Below are positions 25,011 to 35,748 of a stretch of DNA of 64,000 nucleotides, in pieces. The stretch spans positions 682,001 to 746,000 of the forward strand of contig BCIG01000003.1 in the NCBI GenBank assembly GCA_001599915.1. The letters are read 5' to 3'. Below the pieces are notes generated by a model. The model did not search any database and was not told the DNA's origin. It saw nothing but the letters and a program-made list of their open reading frames with translations. This DNA comes from Symbiotaphrina buchneri (taxonomy: Eukaryota; Ascomycota; Symbiotaphrinales; Symbiotaphrinaceae). The translations under genes were made by a program, and so were the position numbers. Position 1 is the first letter of the stretch. Each line of letters starts with the position of its first letter.

Positions 25011-26131
25011 TTCTCGCATCATCTTTCGCTTCGCAGCGCGTCGCTTCTGCTCTTTGCTTCTTTATGGACCTATTGATGATGCATTGGACGGCGTATGGGC
25101 TCTTCGGCACACGGATGGTTCCTTTTCCGGCAATACTGTGGTGATGTCTTGGGTAGGCTGGCGCCATACCGGACTGAGATTATGTACATCCTCTGTCTGT
25201 TAGCGCGGGCGGTTGTAGGACATCACATGTAGATAGATTCTAGATCTGATAGGATTCAGATGAGCTAGTCATGGCATACAGCCAATAAGAGTCGAAATAA
25301 GCCACAGCAGATCGGTCAGGCAGAGAGTGTAGCAAAACTAAGGGACTCTCGTCAATACAGGCGAGAAATCGGGTACCAGCTTCAGGTCCATTGATCAATG
25401 GGTCTGCATAGGATGGACCGCAGGTTGATGTCCCCATTGCAAGTAATTGATAGCTGTTTATTGATCGAGGAGCAAGGGATCCATCGCCTAGCCAGCCCAA
25501 AGACGCTGCACCAGACATTCTACTTATAATGATCGCTTTCGGGATCCTCTTGTCGCCTTAACTCTGTTCAGTGGCCGCAACCAATGCTTGAGCTTCTAGC
25601 ACATTGATAATTATAGCCGAAGAAGCGCAGGAGGACCATCGGGTAAACGACAGCTGCAACTCGTAACGAAGCAACTGTAGTGAATAAGTGGATGCTCTTT
25701 GTTTGTATTTTAACAGTGAAGTGCCTCCGTTTGTGGCAATAGACTTTGAAGACCATCGTCTTATTGTATACCAGAACCGAGCGTGATACCCATTTAGCAG
25801 ACGTCATATGGCGTCTTCTGCAGATACCGTCCGCGATCAGCACGGTCCACCAGCGCTTAACGCTGCCGAAGTTGACCGTTGGATCTGGAGGGATCGCACC
25901 ACTTCCAGAAGCAGTGGGTCTCAGAAGGATCATGCCGAGCGAGCGAAGTGAAGAGCGAGCGCCTCACCAAGCGAGAGTCCAGACGGCTCATCGACGCTCA
26001 GTCGGCAGCCATTCCCAGAAATAATGGGCAGCTTTGAAAGCCGCTCTAGAATCACCGACTGATCCCATAGAACCAGACGCCCGGGTTGACCCCCCTGAAG
26101 CAATTCGAGCATTGCTTTTGCAGCGAGGTTT
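25011..26131. other. Convergent intergenic region, 1.1 kb
   Basis: It lies between the stops of IQG1 (+) and RRP41 (-). Several frames of 78-121 codons occur on both strands but overlap and match no family I know. I see no RNA gene. Confidence 0.5.
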
Positions 26132-26952
26132 TCAGCCAGGCATATTCTGCAGCAGTTTCTTTCCATGCTCTCTTACAACATCATCCAAAATTTCTCTCAT
26201 TTGCTTGCAGCCATCCACGCCCACAGCTAGCATACCCTCCAGTCTCCCTATCTGCACCCTCGTCTCCATGACGAGAACGCTCACTTTCTCTCCCGCCCCC
26301 AAGGTTGCGACTGTCAAAAAGGGGAGCTCTTGCTCCTCCAGTCCGTTGAGGTCCAGTAGTGGATCAGCGGTCTCATTGTTGCTATTATAGGATGAGGTGG
26401 AGCCGGCGGTACATGCGACAATGTAGTCAGACATGGGGATGCCGGCATCAATGAGGGCAAGAGTAGCAGCGTTCAAGCAGGCGGCCAGAAGTGAGCCATC
26501 CTGTGACAGGATATGTAAAGTAATAGTAATTGTCGAGTGAGGGTAGAGATGGGTGAAAAGGCTCGACGAGAAGGCTTCCGCTATCGTCGTTTGCATTTCT
26601 GATGTGCGCCTAATTGCAAGAATTAATCTTCTGTCCGGATCGAGAGGCCTGGCAAGACGCCGTACTTATCCCCGCGTGCGCGCTTCTTCCTTTCCACTCC
26701 GCTGAAGCCAGCAACCCCTACTTCCACCTGGACAGCCGCATCGCCGCTGGCGCCTCCACCTCCTGCTACTCTACGCCCTTCTGAAGGTCCTGAGACGGTA
26801 CATATGACCTTGGTGTTTCCCATCTCCAGATAGCTCGATCCATCTGCAGCAGCTTGTGTCGATATTTGAGCGTTGACGCGGCGAAGCTCATTCCAGCGGC
26901 GCCCGTCAAGGCGTAGGAGAGCGAGCGAGTAGCTGGAAGTATCGAGAGGCAT
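26132..26952 (-). CDS. SKI6: Exosome core subunit Rrp41/Ski6
   Basis: This RNase PH-fold subunit belongs to the nine-subunit ring of the RNA exosome, which processes and degrades RNA in nucleus and cytoplasm; the eukaryotic ring itself is catalytically inactive. Two exons, 26952-26666 and 26609-26132, sum to 765 nt (254 aa). It starts with SLALLRLDGRRWNELRRVNA and GSSYLEMGNTKVICTVSGPS, the RNase PH signature. The join across the 56-nt intron gives RARGDKRTSEMQTTIAEAF, as in relatives. The C-terminal half holds LHILSQDGSLLAACLNAAT and ALIDAGIPMSDYIVACTAGS. A Gly-rich insert (VAGGGGASGDAA) follows the first strand block. It is divergent from the ERCC6L2-like gene. Confidence 0.95.
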
Positions 26953-27215
26953 TGGGGCAGCTTAAAGAACGGCCTGCGGCAGTTGTTGTTGGTGACGAGA
27001 GAAGTTCTGGTAGGAGTAGAGCTTTATTTTGGTAGACTGCCGAAAATCGAAATGTGCGACCAATCAGATGCGGCCAGACCAACCAGTGCGGGAGACGTCA
27101 TTGGCGGGCGCGTCTCCCTCGAAGACCCCACGCGACGCCTCAACAGCCCAAACCACACGGCTACCTCGAGATGGTCTGTCGCAAGAAGCAATGAACTGAA
27201 GCTAAGCTAAAAGTC
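26953..27215. promoter_or_regulatory. Divergent promoter of RRP41 and ERCC6L2-like
   Basis: The 263-bp region has a CCAAT box (CCAATCA at 27060-27066) and an inverted one (ATTGG at 27100-27104) next to GACGTCA at 27094-27100. CCAAT boxes bind the HAP complex in fungi; the assignment here is by motif only. Confidence 0.5.
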
Positions 27216-30200
27216 ATGGATCTGGATGAGACCGAGGGCAGCGACGATGATCTGGAGATCACCAACATCGTGCGAAAGGACTTGGGGTTACTTGACAGCG
27301 CCGACGACCGTAAGTACCGATATAGAAATTTGGGGTTGACGTGCTACAGCGCTGATGAGTCCGCAGACGACACTGATACCAGTTCACATACAGTGCAGGA
27401 TGACGGCAAGGGTATTGATCGGCCTCGAAAGCGGCCCAGGATGAGAGACATACAGATAGACGGAGAAAAAGTAGAATGGTCAGATGACGAAAGTTCCCAG
27501 GCTGTCTACGAGAAGTTTAAGGCTAGAAAATCTACGAAGAGGAAGCAGCAGGCCTCGACCACCCGGAAAGTCAAGGCGAGATTGAAGTCTTCGGAGACTG
27601 GAGTCGGCCGGCGCCTTATGTCTAGGCCCGAAGAGGAGAAGAAGCTGAGGAAACGGGCACGCCAATACGGTGATGATTCAGATAGCGATCTGATGGAAGA
27701 CACGCTTCCAGAATACCTCAAGGAGAGAAAGAAAGGCTTTGAACAGGACATGGAACGCTTGAAGGAAGCTGGTTTGAGGCTACCACCGGACTTTGAAGGT
27801 ATCGAGTTTTCAGACGATGAAAGGCTTGAAAATTTGAAGGAGAAACCTCAGTTTCCTCCGTCAATGAAGCCATGTGCGCCCTACAAGGATATACCTCTAC
27901 CGCATTCCTTGGGCCTCATACCAGCACCTATTGCACAGTGGCTGCGAGACTACCAAGTGCAGGGGGTGACATTTTTGCACGAGCTCTTCGTTTACCAGAA
28001 GGGCGGTATATTGGGTGATGACATGGGACTCGGGAAGACCGTTCAAGTCATAGCCTTTCTTACTGCAGCTTTCGGAAAGACGGCTGATGAGCGAGACGCA
28101 AAGAGAATGAGGAAAATGCGCAGAGCACCGGGCGACCCCTGGTACCCAAAGGTGCTTGTTGTATGTCCGGGCTCAGTAATCGAAAACTGGAAGGCGGAAT
28201 TTGGGCGGTGGGGCTGGTGGCATGTGGATGTCTACCATGGAGCGAACAGAGAAATTGCATTACAGACAGCCTCCGCCGGACGAACGGAGGTCATGATCAC
28301 GACATACACCACATATAAGAATAACAAAGATACCGTCAATATGGTCGAATGGGATTGCATTATTGCAGACGAGTGCCATCAGATCAAGGAACGGACTACC
28401 GGCATAACACAAGCCATGAACGAGGTCAATGCATTATGCCGTATTGGCCTGACGGGTACTGCTATTCAAAATAAATACGAGGAGCTGTGGACTCTACTCA
28501 ACTGGACGAATCCCGGTAGATTTGGACCCGTATCCACGTGGAAGACCAGCATCAGCGATCCACTAAAGATCGGGCAATCTCATGACGCAACCGTCTATCA
28601 GCTGAGCAAGGCACGGAAGACTGCAAAGAAGCTGGTGGAGAATTTACTTCCAGAGTTCTTTTTGCGCAGAATGAAGACGCTTATTGCTCATCAATTGCCA
28701 AAGAAGAGTGATAGGGTTGTCTTCTGCCCTCTGACAGATACTCAAGCCGAGGCATATGAAACCTTCTTGGACAGCGATATGGTCGAGTACATCAAGACAT
28801 CGTCCGAACCGTGCGACTGCGGGTCCGGAAAGAAAAGAGGATGGTGTTGTTATATGTTTCTTCCCAGCGGCTCTCCGTGGCAAGCTCTTGTGTTCCCAGC
28901 AATATCAACCCTTCAAAAACTGAGTAACCATCTTGCGATTCTTATTCCTCAGAGTACGGACTCCAAAGAGAAACAGGAGAGAGATCTGGAGACGCTGCAG
29001 GTCGTCTTACCGGACGCGTGGAGGCGTCTTTACCAAAATCGGGACTCTATACTCAACTACGCCAATGCCGAGTTCTGCGGCAAGTGGAAGGTCTTGAGGA
29101 AGCTTTTGAAATTTTGGAACACCAACGGGGACAAGGTCCTCGTCTTCTCCCATAGTGTAAGGCTGTTGAAGATGCTGCAGATCCTCTTCACACACACGAG
29201 CTACAACGTCAGTTATCTGGACGGTCAGATGAGTTATGAAGACCGACAGAAAACTGTGGACGATTTCAACAGCGATCCAACACACAATTTGTGTTCCTGA
29301 TCTCTACAAAGGCTGGAGGGGTTGGACTCAACATAACGTCCGCCAACAAGGTGGTCATTGTGGATCCAAATTGGAACCCTAGCTATGATCTTCAGGCTCA
29401 GGACCGAGCATATCGCATTGGTCAGGTCCGAGATGTCGAAGTCTTTCGGCTCGTCTCTGCAGGGACAATCGAGGAGATCGTTTATGCCCGGCAGATCTAT
29501 AAGCAGCAACAAGCCAACATCGGCTATAACGCTTCAATGGAGCGTCGATATTTCAAAGGCGTCCAAGATAAGACCGATAGAAAGGGGGAGATTTTTGGGC
29601 TTAAAAACTTATTCGCGTATCAGGGAGATAATGTGGTGCTACGTGACATTGTGAACAAGACCAACGTGGCAGAATCCAAAGCAGGAGTCAACGTTGCTGA
29701 CTTCGACCTGGAGGACGCGGCCAATGACGATGACGATCCGCTGAAGGGCGACGAAGAAGATAGTGCGATGAGCCAACTGGCTGCTTTGATCACGGGCGAA
29801 GAAGGAGGAGCGCGCAAGAAGCACCGAGCCGTGGCCCGCAAAGCTGATGCCGTCCAGGCCATCCTTGCCGGGGCTGGGGTGGAGTACACGCACGAGAACT
29901 CGGAGGTGATTGGCTCGTCGAAGGTGGAGGCGCAGTTGAGCAGGCGGGCCGAAGAGGCGGGCAACGATGTCGACATGGGCGAGCAGTTTGTGTTCGGCAG
30001 GAGTCAGGAAGACGGAGCTGCGGCCTCTGGAGCTGGCGAAGGGATCAGCTACCGCTACCGGCCACCGGCGGATGTGATGAAGAGGCAGTTTTGTACGATG
30101 GCCAAGACGTTCGGGTTCAACGATGCCACCGAGTTCGCTCTGGTGGTTGAAGGGTGGACCCAGGCGCAACGGCGACACTGTCTGGACAAGTTCTACAAGA

Positions 30201-30241
30201 TCCGGAGGGAGATGCTCGAGGGAAAGGAGGCTACGCATTGA
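27216..30241 (+). CDS. ERCC6L2-like Snf2 ATPase, with a frame break
   Basis: A Snf2-family DNA translocase most like ERCC6L2, which works in DNA repair in animals. The ATPase core has the Walker [19 protein letters not shown], the DEAH-type box IIADECHQ and [20 protein letters not shown] Cys-rich insert ([18 protein letters not shown]) sits between the lobes. Lobe 2 has [35 protein letters not shown] and [11 protein letters not shown]. The C-terminal [20 protein letters not shown] region fits the HEBO domain of this subfamily. The first frame runs 27216-29300 and the second covers 29291-30241; they do not join, because the CA-rich stretch at 29278-29287 carries two bases more than expected from the family (or lacks one). 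Total length is 2 nt over a multiple of three. I see no intron that fixes it. A GTAAGT at 27310 may start an N-terminal 84-nt intron. Confidence 0.85.
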
Positions 30242-30652
30242 TTGATACCCTGGAGTTACTTTGTCACATACAAGCATGGGGAAAATTGGAATTGGATGAT
30301 ACCCTTAGGGCGGATGATATTTGTTTTCTAGCATAACAACAATGAAGTCGTGAAGCGTGGGGTAGCCACGCATTGACTGCCCGCATAAACTCCGGCAGCC
30401 CGTGAGGGCCGCAACAATGCCTCTCTACATGCTCAAAAATGCCGCAAAGACGTGAAAATAGCCGCCCTGCCGCCTGTGGCCCGCCGGTGGAGGACAAAGC
30501 CTTGCCCCTTTTCTGGGCAAATGCATAAAAGGTGCATTATATCTAACTAATGTCTTGATGGTTTGGTCCAATCTCCAAGGAGCGTAATCGAATGCAAAAG
30601 TGGTCGTTCATCAGATCGTCAAGTCAATGGCAGAAAGCTCAGGCGCCGGGCC
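30242..30652. other. Convergent intergenic region
   Basis: It lies between the stops of the Snf2 gene (+) and the DUF7492 gene (-). I see nothing else in it. Confidence 0.5.
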
Positions 30653-32431
30653 CTATCGCTCTGCTTCTTCGTGAACCGCGTGGACGCTTCTCCGCCGCGC
30701 CGCGACGGTGTCCCGTCTCGCCTGGGCCCTCAGCTCGGATCGCTTCCGGCGGGTCGAGGAGAAGCATCTGGCGCTGACGCCGGATGTGGACGATGCCGAC
30801 GATCCCGAGGAGGTCGAGCTCGGAGCGGATGATGACACTGGCGTTGCGGATGCAGCAGGTGTTTGCGAAGCAGCAGCGCCGGTGGAAGTAGGTACTGCGG
30901 CAGCGCTCGTTGCTGAGGTGGCCGCAGCTGCGGAAGAAGCTGCTGCAGGGCTTGTCGCCGATGTGGCCGGAGCTGCAGAAGAAGCTGCGGCAGGAATCGT
31001 CGACGATGCCGCGCCGCCCGCGTTGCTGGTGGCAGCAGCTGGTGTTGTGCTCGTGATAGCCGTGGCGGGAGTCTGCGCAGAAGTGGCCGCGGTGGTAGGG
31101 TCAGCCGCCGCAGGTTGCTGCGTGGTGGTGGTTGCTGATGCTGCAGGGCTCGCAGCTGACGAGACGCCGGCAGCCGGCGCAGTTGTAGAGGTCGTCTCCG
31201 GGCAGGTCGTGGTGTAGACTGTGACCATCGTCGTGACAGTTCCAGTTGCGCCTGGGACGTCCGCCGTAGGGTCTGAAGTGGCGGTGCTTTCAGCAATCGT
31301 CGACACTTCGGGGTCACTGGATCCGCTGCCCGAGGAACCCGAGCCTGAGCCTGCGCCCACAGAGATGTAGATGGTGATATCTGGGTCATCTGAGTCGGCG
31401 GTCGCTTGGGCCGCAGCAGGTGCTGTCGTACTTGCCCCCACGGCAGTTGCAGCCGCTGTGCTAGCTGCAGCAGATGCGGTCACTCCTGGGGTGTAGGTGG
31501 TATCACTGCTAGGAGGGATACAGCTCGCCAGCGAGGCCGTGGCATTTGGAGTTGCCAAGAGTTGCATCTCGCAAGGAATGGCGGCGTTGTTGAGGTCTTG
31601 GTTTTGAACGTAGCTGATGGTGCCACCGGATGAAGGGGTGCCGCTGCTTGTGATTTGGACATCCATACACGTGGTGTAAGTCTCGTTCTTGCCCTCGGGA
31701 TAAGTAGGGTCAACACCGGGGAGCGTCGGCCAGTCCCAAACCCAATAGAGAGTGTATGGGCTCCCTTCGGGTGCGTCTTGTGGGAGAGCAATGTCGTTTT
31801 GGCACCAGACGTTCGCTCCCATCAGTTGGTTGGCGGTATGGGGATATGCCGCCTGCCGTGCCTCGGAAATGTTGCCGGTGTTGACTTGATAGCATCTGCC
31901 GTCGTCGAAGTTGAGGGTGGCCAGGAGCACACCTCGCCCATCACCGCCGGTGCCTTCTTCATTCCAAACTTTGTGGATGGCCAGGAGAGTGTCGTTGGGC
32001 TGTGAGTTGGTCGTGCCGTACACATACACGGTTCCGCGGTTCTCCTGCTTCCCTGGTTGGTTCCATGGGAGGGTAACATGGCCGTTCTCTTGGTATCGAA
32101 GGGCCACATAGCTGCCGGCGGCGGCTTGCAACATTGGACTGCCGTCGGTGTAATTCATGGTCGTCTGGGCTGAGGAGCACATCAAGTCCGTTGATAGGAT
32201 CTCATTGCCGGTGGTCCGGCCATTGGGAGGGATGAGATATGTCATTGTCGTATCGCTGAAGCCAGGGCTAGTGCGCAAGACATTGCCTCGTGCGTAACCA
32301 GGGTTGCCCACAAAGGTGCCGTTATCTCCAATAACGGTCAGCTGTTCCACCCATGTATGAGCTTGTGCGCCGGGCAGGGCAGCCATCGCCAGCAAACCCG
32401 CCAGCAGGGCTTTGAGAGTGTGTGAACTCAT
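30653..32431 (-). CDS. DUF7492 secreted protein, LPMO-like
   Basis: A single-exon gene of 592 aa. A signal peptide (MSSHTLKALLAGLLAMAALP then GAQA) should be cut just before HTWVEQLTVIGDNGTFVGNP, leaving an N-terminal histidine, as in copper lytic polysaccharide monooxygenases (LPMOs). The conserved domain (about residues 24-320) has GYARGNVLRTSPGFSDTTMT, RYQENGHVTLPWNQPGKQEN, GTVYVYGTT, GRGVLLATLNFDDGRCYQV and YTLYWVWDWPTLPGVDP. I recall this as fungal domain DUF7492; activity is unproven to me. A long Ala/Ser/Thr/Pro linker (about 330-555) is likely O-glycosylated, and the last 40 residues are strongly basic (TRRKRSELRAQARRD). The upstream frame is open into a CAA repeat but has no ATG, so 32431 is the best start. 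Confidence 0.88.
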   Translation of the reverse strand: MSSHTLKALLAGLLAMAALPGAQAHTWVEQLTVIGDNGTFVGNPGYARGNVLRTSPGFSDTTMTYLIPPNGRTTGNEILSTDLMCSSAQTTMNYTDGSPMLQAAAGSYVALRYQENGHVTLPWNQPGKQENRGTVYVYGTTNSQPNDTLLAIHKVWNEEGTGGDGRGVLLATLNFDDGRCYQVNTGNISEARQAAYPHTANQLMGANVWCQNDIALPQDAPEGSPYTLYWVWDWPTLPGVDPTYPEGKNETYTTCMDVQITSSGTPSSGGTISYVQNQDLNNAAIPCEMQLLATPNATASLASCIPPSSDTTYTPGVTASAAASTAAATAVGASTTAPAAAQATADSDDPDITIYISVGAGSGSGSSGSGSSDPEVSTIAESTATSDPTADVPGATGTVTTMVTVYTTTCPETTSTTAPAAGVSSAASPAASATTTTQQPAAADPTTAATSAQTPATAITSTTPAAATSNAGGAASSTIPAAASSAAPATSATSPAAASSAAAATSATSAAAVPTSTGAAASQTPAASATPVSSSAPSSTSSGSSASSTSGVSARCFSSTRRKRSELRAQARRDTVAARRRSVHAVHEEAER

Positions 32432-32585
32432 TGTTGCCTTCCGCGAGGGAGGTGAGCTGTTTTGGGGTCTGGACGATGCAACCTGGTGATGGCGTTGATG
32501 TCGATAGCGCCTTGGTGGCTTTTTCCTTTCTTGTCGAAGGATTGGCTTTTGGGGTCTCGAACCAGCGAGAACCAAGAATAATCGC

Positions 32586-32586
<1 letters not shown>

Positions 32587-32679
<93 letters not shown>

Positions 32680-32709
32680 GGTTGTTGTTGTTGTTGTTGT
32701 TGTTGTTGG

Positions 32710-32743
<34 letters not shown>
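32587..32743. repeat. Trinucleotide repeat (GTT)n / (AAC)n, about 52 units
   Basis: About 157 bp of nearly pure GTT on the plus strand, with two interruptions (an extra G near 32680 and a TTGGTG near 32707). On the minus strand it reads CAA, 156-312 bp upstream of the DUF7492 start. In that gene's own frame the nearer part reads as poly-glutamine, but no ATG precedes it. Confidence 0.97.
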
Positions 32744-34171
32744 CAGATCAGGAAGGACTGTGCTCGTAGTCTTGCAGCGGGCGTCGTAGAGAGCGCAAGC
32801 TGGCAGAATCTCGAGTCAAGAAGAAAGTTGTACAGGAGCATGCAGACCGAGGGCAAGGACTCGGAAGAGGGTTTATTATAAAGAGTGGCCAGCCACTACC
32901 GGCATTGTGCAATGGCTATTCAGAAAAAATTCTACAGTGAATGAAGAGAAGAATGGTGGTGGGTGGTGAATGTGTGCGCCGCCTGACAAGCGTACGCAGC
33001 ACACATATTTCAGGATGGCGGGAGCGAGGCGAGGCGAACGAACAATGGAGGAATGACAATGGAATAGAGACGAAAAAGAAAGCCAAAAGGCACGGGTTTG
33101 TTTGACTTTTTCTTTGTCATTATGCTTATTCTTTCTACTCTCTCGCCTTTGATCTTTGTCCTTGTCCTTCTCAGTCGAAAGCGCGTCGAGGAGCAAGAGC
33201 GCGCCATTGTGAAACGGGTGGAGAGTGAGGGAAAGGAAAAGGAGTCTTGGAGTTGAGGATAGGCAATGGGCGGGTGGGAAATGGAACTAATGGGAGGAGG
33301 AAGCGTCAGAGCCTATCATGTTCCAGACACTGGGCGCGGTTGTGGCGGGCGCTTCGTGGTGGTTTCCAGGTGCCCGGGGAATGTGGTGGACCCCTGCCAC
33401 CGGGAGGATCGGCCCAAGGGTGCTAAAGCAAGAAGAAAGCTTGGTCTTCTTGTTTGATTGGCTATCGGCCTCCGCTTGGGTGGTATTGGGTGGCTACTAG
33501 TGCGAGTACGGCATAGCTGCCACATGGTCGGGAATGTGGAGTGGAGATGGTCCCTGTCGCGGAATGCTTGGCTGGGACCTGGTCAAGCCACTCCGCTCCG
33601 CTCCACTCCACCCTTTTCTCTACGATCACCATTGTGCTCGTGCTCGGAACTTCAGCCTACAGTACTTTAAATGAGTGAGGTGATGGCAGCTTGCATGCTT
33701 GGGGCGCCATGTCAGCGACGACGACCGCATGACGCGGCCAATGAGCGGCTGATGATAGCGTCCACGCCATCAGAAGCGAAGAATCGAGAGCGGTTCCAGC
33801 CATAGCTTGTCCTAGTGGAGGCATCAGCCACTTGATGACAATTACGAGACAATGCAAATTAAGATCGTACGTTTACCTTAGGCTGGCGAGTCTGAGGTAC
33901 GGGTCAAGTACCGTAGATGGTAGGCAAATAACGGCTTGACTCCGGATCTTAACCGATCGGTCGCTCCGTTTCAGAAGTTTGCTTGTTTTAGACCCGTGTT
34001 GGTGCCCGCTTGTGCCAGATGCTCATTGGCCAACTCAACGTCGAGTCTCAAACACAAGCACACTTTATGTGGACAATCACCGACGTTCATCGATCTTGCA
34101 TGCTCTGATATGATATGGATTCCTAGCAGACCAAACTAAGATCGGTGCAGGTAGACCAGTTGACCGTTGGT

Positions 34172-34281
34172 TCTTTTTTTTTTTTTTCCTTCGAGGAACT
34201 CATACACTGTGTACTTCTCATGTCAATGATCATGCTTATTGAGACAAGCCGATTTTAAAGGAACCCATATATATATATATA
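34172..34281. repeat. Poly-T run and TA dinucleotide repeat
   Basis: A run of about 16 T near 34172-34187 and a short TA repeat near 34267-34281 lie just upstream of the MBL-fold gene. They may act as promoter spacers. Confidence 0.7.
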
Positions 34282-34317
34282 CTGTGGATTGTTAAGACCG
34301 ATCCTGGAGTCTTGACC

Positions 34318-35334
34318 ATGCAGGACAAATTCATCATCACACGTCTGAATGCTACCACTTTTCTCGTCGTCGAAATCGACATATACGATGAACATCCCTT
34401 CATCTACGCCAAACTGATCCCAGGGCTGCCTCTATTGGTGCTCTCAGATACTGGCTGTGGCTCGACCATGCGACATCACAACCTCCGATCTGTGCTTGAG
34501 ACCCGACCGGTGCCCGAAAACGACGACAAACCGCTGAATCCGCGGGACGCGGTCACAGGCAGAGCGGAAAGGGAATATCTGGTCATCAGCACCCATTGCC
34601 ACTACGATCATATCGGCGGCATGGAACTGTTCCAAGACTCCACCATCGTTGCCTCACTGCACGGTCAAGCATTCGTGCAGGGAGACCTGGCCGAGCACTC
34701 GCTGTGCAACTACCTCGGCATCCCCACACCCAATTACCATGTCTCGGTTTGGGCGGCCGACGGGGAAGAGCTGACGTTCCGAGGCGAGCGCATCGGAATA
34801 ACCATCCTCAACACCCCCGGCCACACTCCAGATGAACTGGCATGGTGGGACGAGGGCGAGCGATGTCTGTACGTCGGCGATAGCTTCTACGAGCGTGACC
34901 GAACCCCAGGCAGCGGGGACTTGCCGGATTCGGTGTCGAGCCTCGGGGCTCCCCCTTCTGCAGGCGCAGCCATCATCTTCCCCAAAGAGGGTGACCTCAT
35001 CGCGTACATGCGATCCATGAAGGATCTGCTGTCGTTTGTGAAGATGCAGAATGCTTCTTCACCCTGCCAACCCCGAGTCAAAATCGGCTGTGGCCATATC
35101 ACCGCTGCTGCCGACGGTGAAGAGATGATCGCACAGGTCGTCGACCTCTTCTGGCGCATCCTTGAAGGTAAGGTGCCCCGTGTAGCCAGCGAACACAAGA
35201 GAGGCGAGTGGCACGACCTATGGCAGGAGCATCTGCTCAGACCCAGGTTCTCCGTCGCCATGCCGAGGAGATTAGTGGAGGAGGCCAGAAGGCATTTCAA
35301 ACTCTCATGTTCCGGATATCCACCTTGCAGATAA
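34318..35334 (+). CDS. Metallo-beta-lactamase-fold hydrolase
   Basis: A single-exon gene of 338 aa with the MBL-fold metal motif THCHYDHIGG and a second ligand region TPGHTPDELAWWD, then CLYVGDSFYERDR with the bridging aspartate, and a late IGCGHITAAADGEE with a further histidine. The fold covers nearly the whole length. The enzyme is probably a two-metal hydrolase; the substrate cannot be told from sequence. It lacks an obvious targeting signal. The ATG at 34318 (context TTGACCATG) is the first in the frame. It is convergent with HMG-CoA reductase. Confidence 0.88.
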   Translation: MQDKFIITRLNATTFLVVEIDIYDEHPFIYAKLIPGLPLLVLSDTGCGSTMRHHNLRSVLETRPVPENDDKPLNPRDAVTGRAEREYLVISTHCHYDHIGGMELFQDSTIVASLHGQAFVQGDLAEHSLCNYLGIPTPNYHVSVWAADGEELTFRGERIGITILNTPGHTPDELAWWDEGERCLYVGDSFYERDRTPGSGDLPDSVSSLGAPPSAGAAIIFPKEGDLIAYMRSMKDLLSFVKMQNASSPCQPRVKIGCGHITAAADGEEMIAQVVDLFWRILEGKVPRVASEHKRGEWHDLWQEHLLRPRFSVAMPRRLVEEARRHFKLSCSGYPPCR

Positions 35335-35748
35335 CCTCAAGCGAGACGCGGCGCACGAAGCTCTACGAGGAACCGCTACTTGGTCTTAGGGATGTCGTTG
35401 CGAACGAGCCTATATTTGCCTTTGACTCATCACCAGCACCCTCAACTCGAACCTTCGCCAATGATGTGTATTGTACAATAGGGCTACACTACGTTGCCGC
35501 CTTCTGGTGACGGATGCTCCGCTTTCGGGCATCAATCTGTGATTGGTACATGAAAAAGAAATCATCCCAAAGGGCCCTGGCTTTACAGAAGTCTTTCCAC
35601 GGGGAATGGTAGAATATCCCTCAAGGCTGCAGAGGGCATGGAAACTTCACGCCCCAACAATGGTGCGGAAGACTATGTACATATGACCTGCCAGTCGAGA
35701 AGGCCTGTCTTGGACATCTGCCGAGTTTCATTGCTTTGTCATACCGGT
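35335..35748. other. Convergent intergenic region
   Basis: It lies between the stops of the MBL gene and HMG-CoA reductase. I see no gene in it. Confidence 0.5.

Larger units (their letters stand above)
32432..34317. other. Divergent intergenic region, 1.9 kb
   Basis: It separates the DUF7492 gene (-) and the MBL-fold gene (+). It holds the long GTT/CAA repeat, a T-run near 34172-34187 and a short TA repeat near 34267-34281. I see no gene. TACCTTAG occurs near 33876. Confidence 0.5.

Noticed and set aside
25568-26166. Frames of 78-121 codons between IQG1 and RRP41
   Set aside because: They lie in a convergent 3' region, overlap one another on both strands and have no recognisable motif.
30708-31217. 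A 169-codon plus-strand frame rich in Ala, Val and Glu
   Set aside because: It is the antisense shadow of the Ala/Ser/Thr linker of the DUF7492 gene.
32422-32881. Poly-Val and poly-Leu frames across the GTT repeat
   Set aside because: They are translations of a trinucleotide repeat, with no supporting sequence on either side.
33316-33525. Possible gene in the DUF7492-MBL gap
   Set aside because: Only short frames on both strands with biased composition; nothing conserved is visible.
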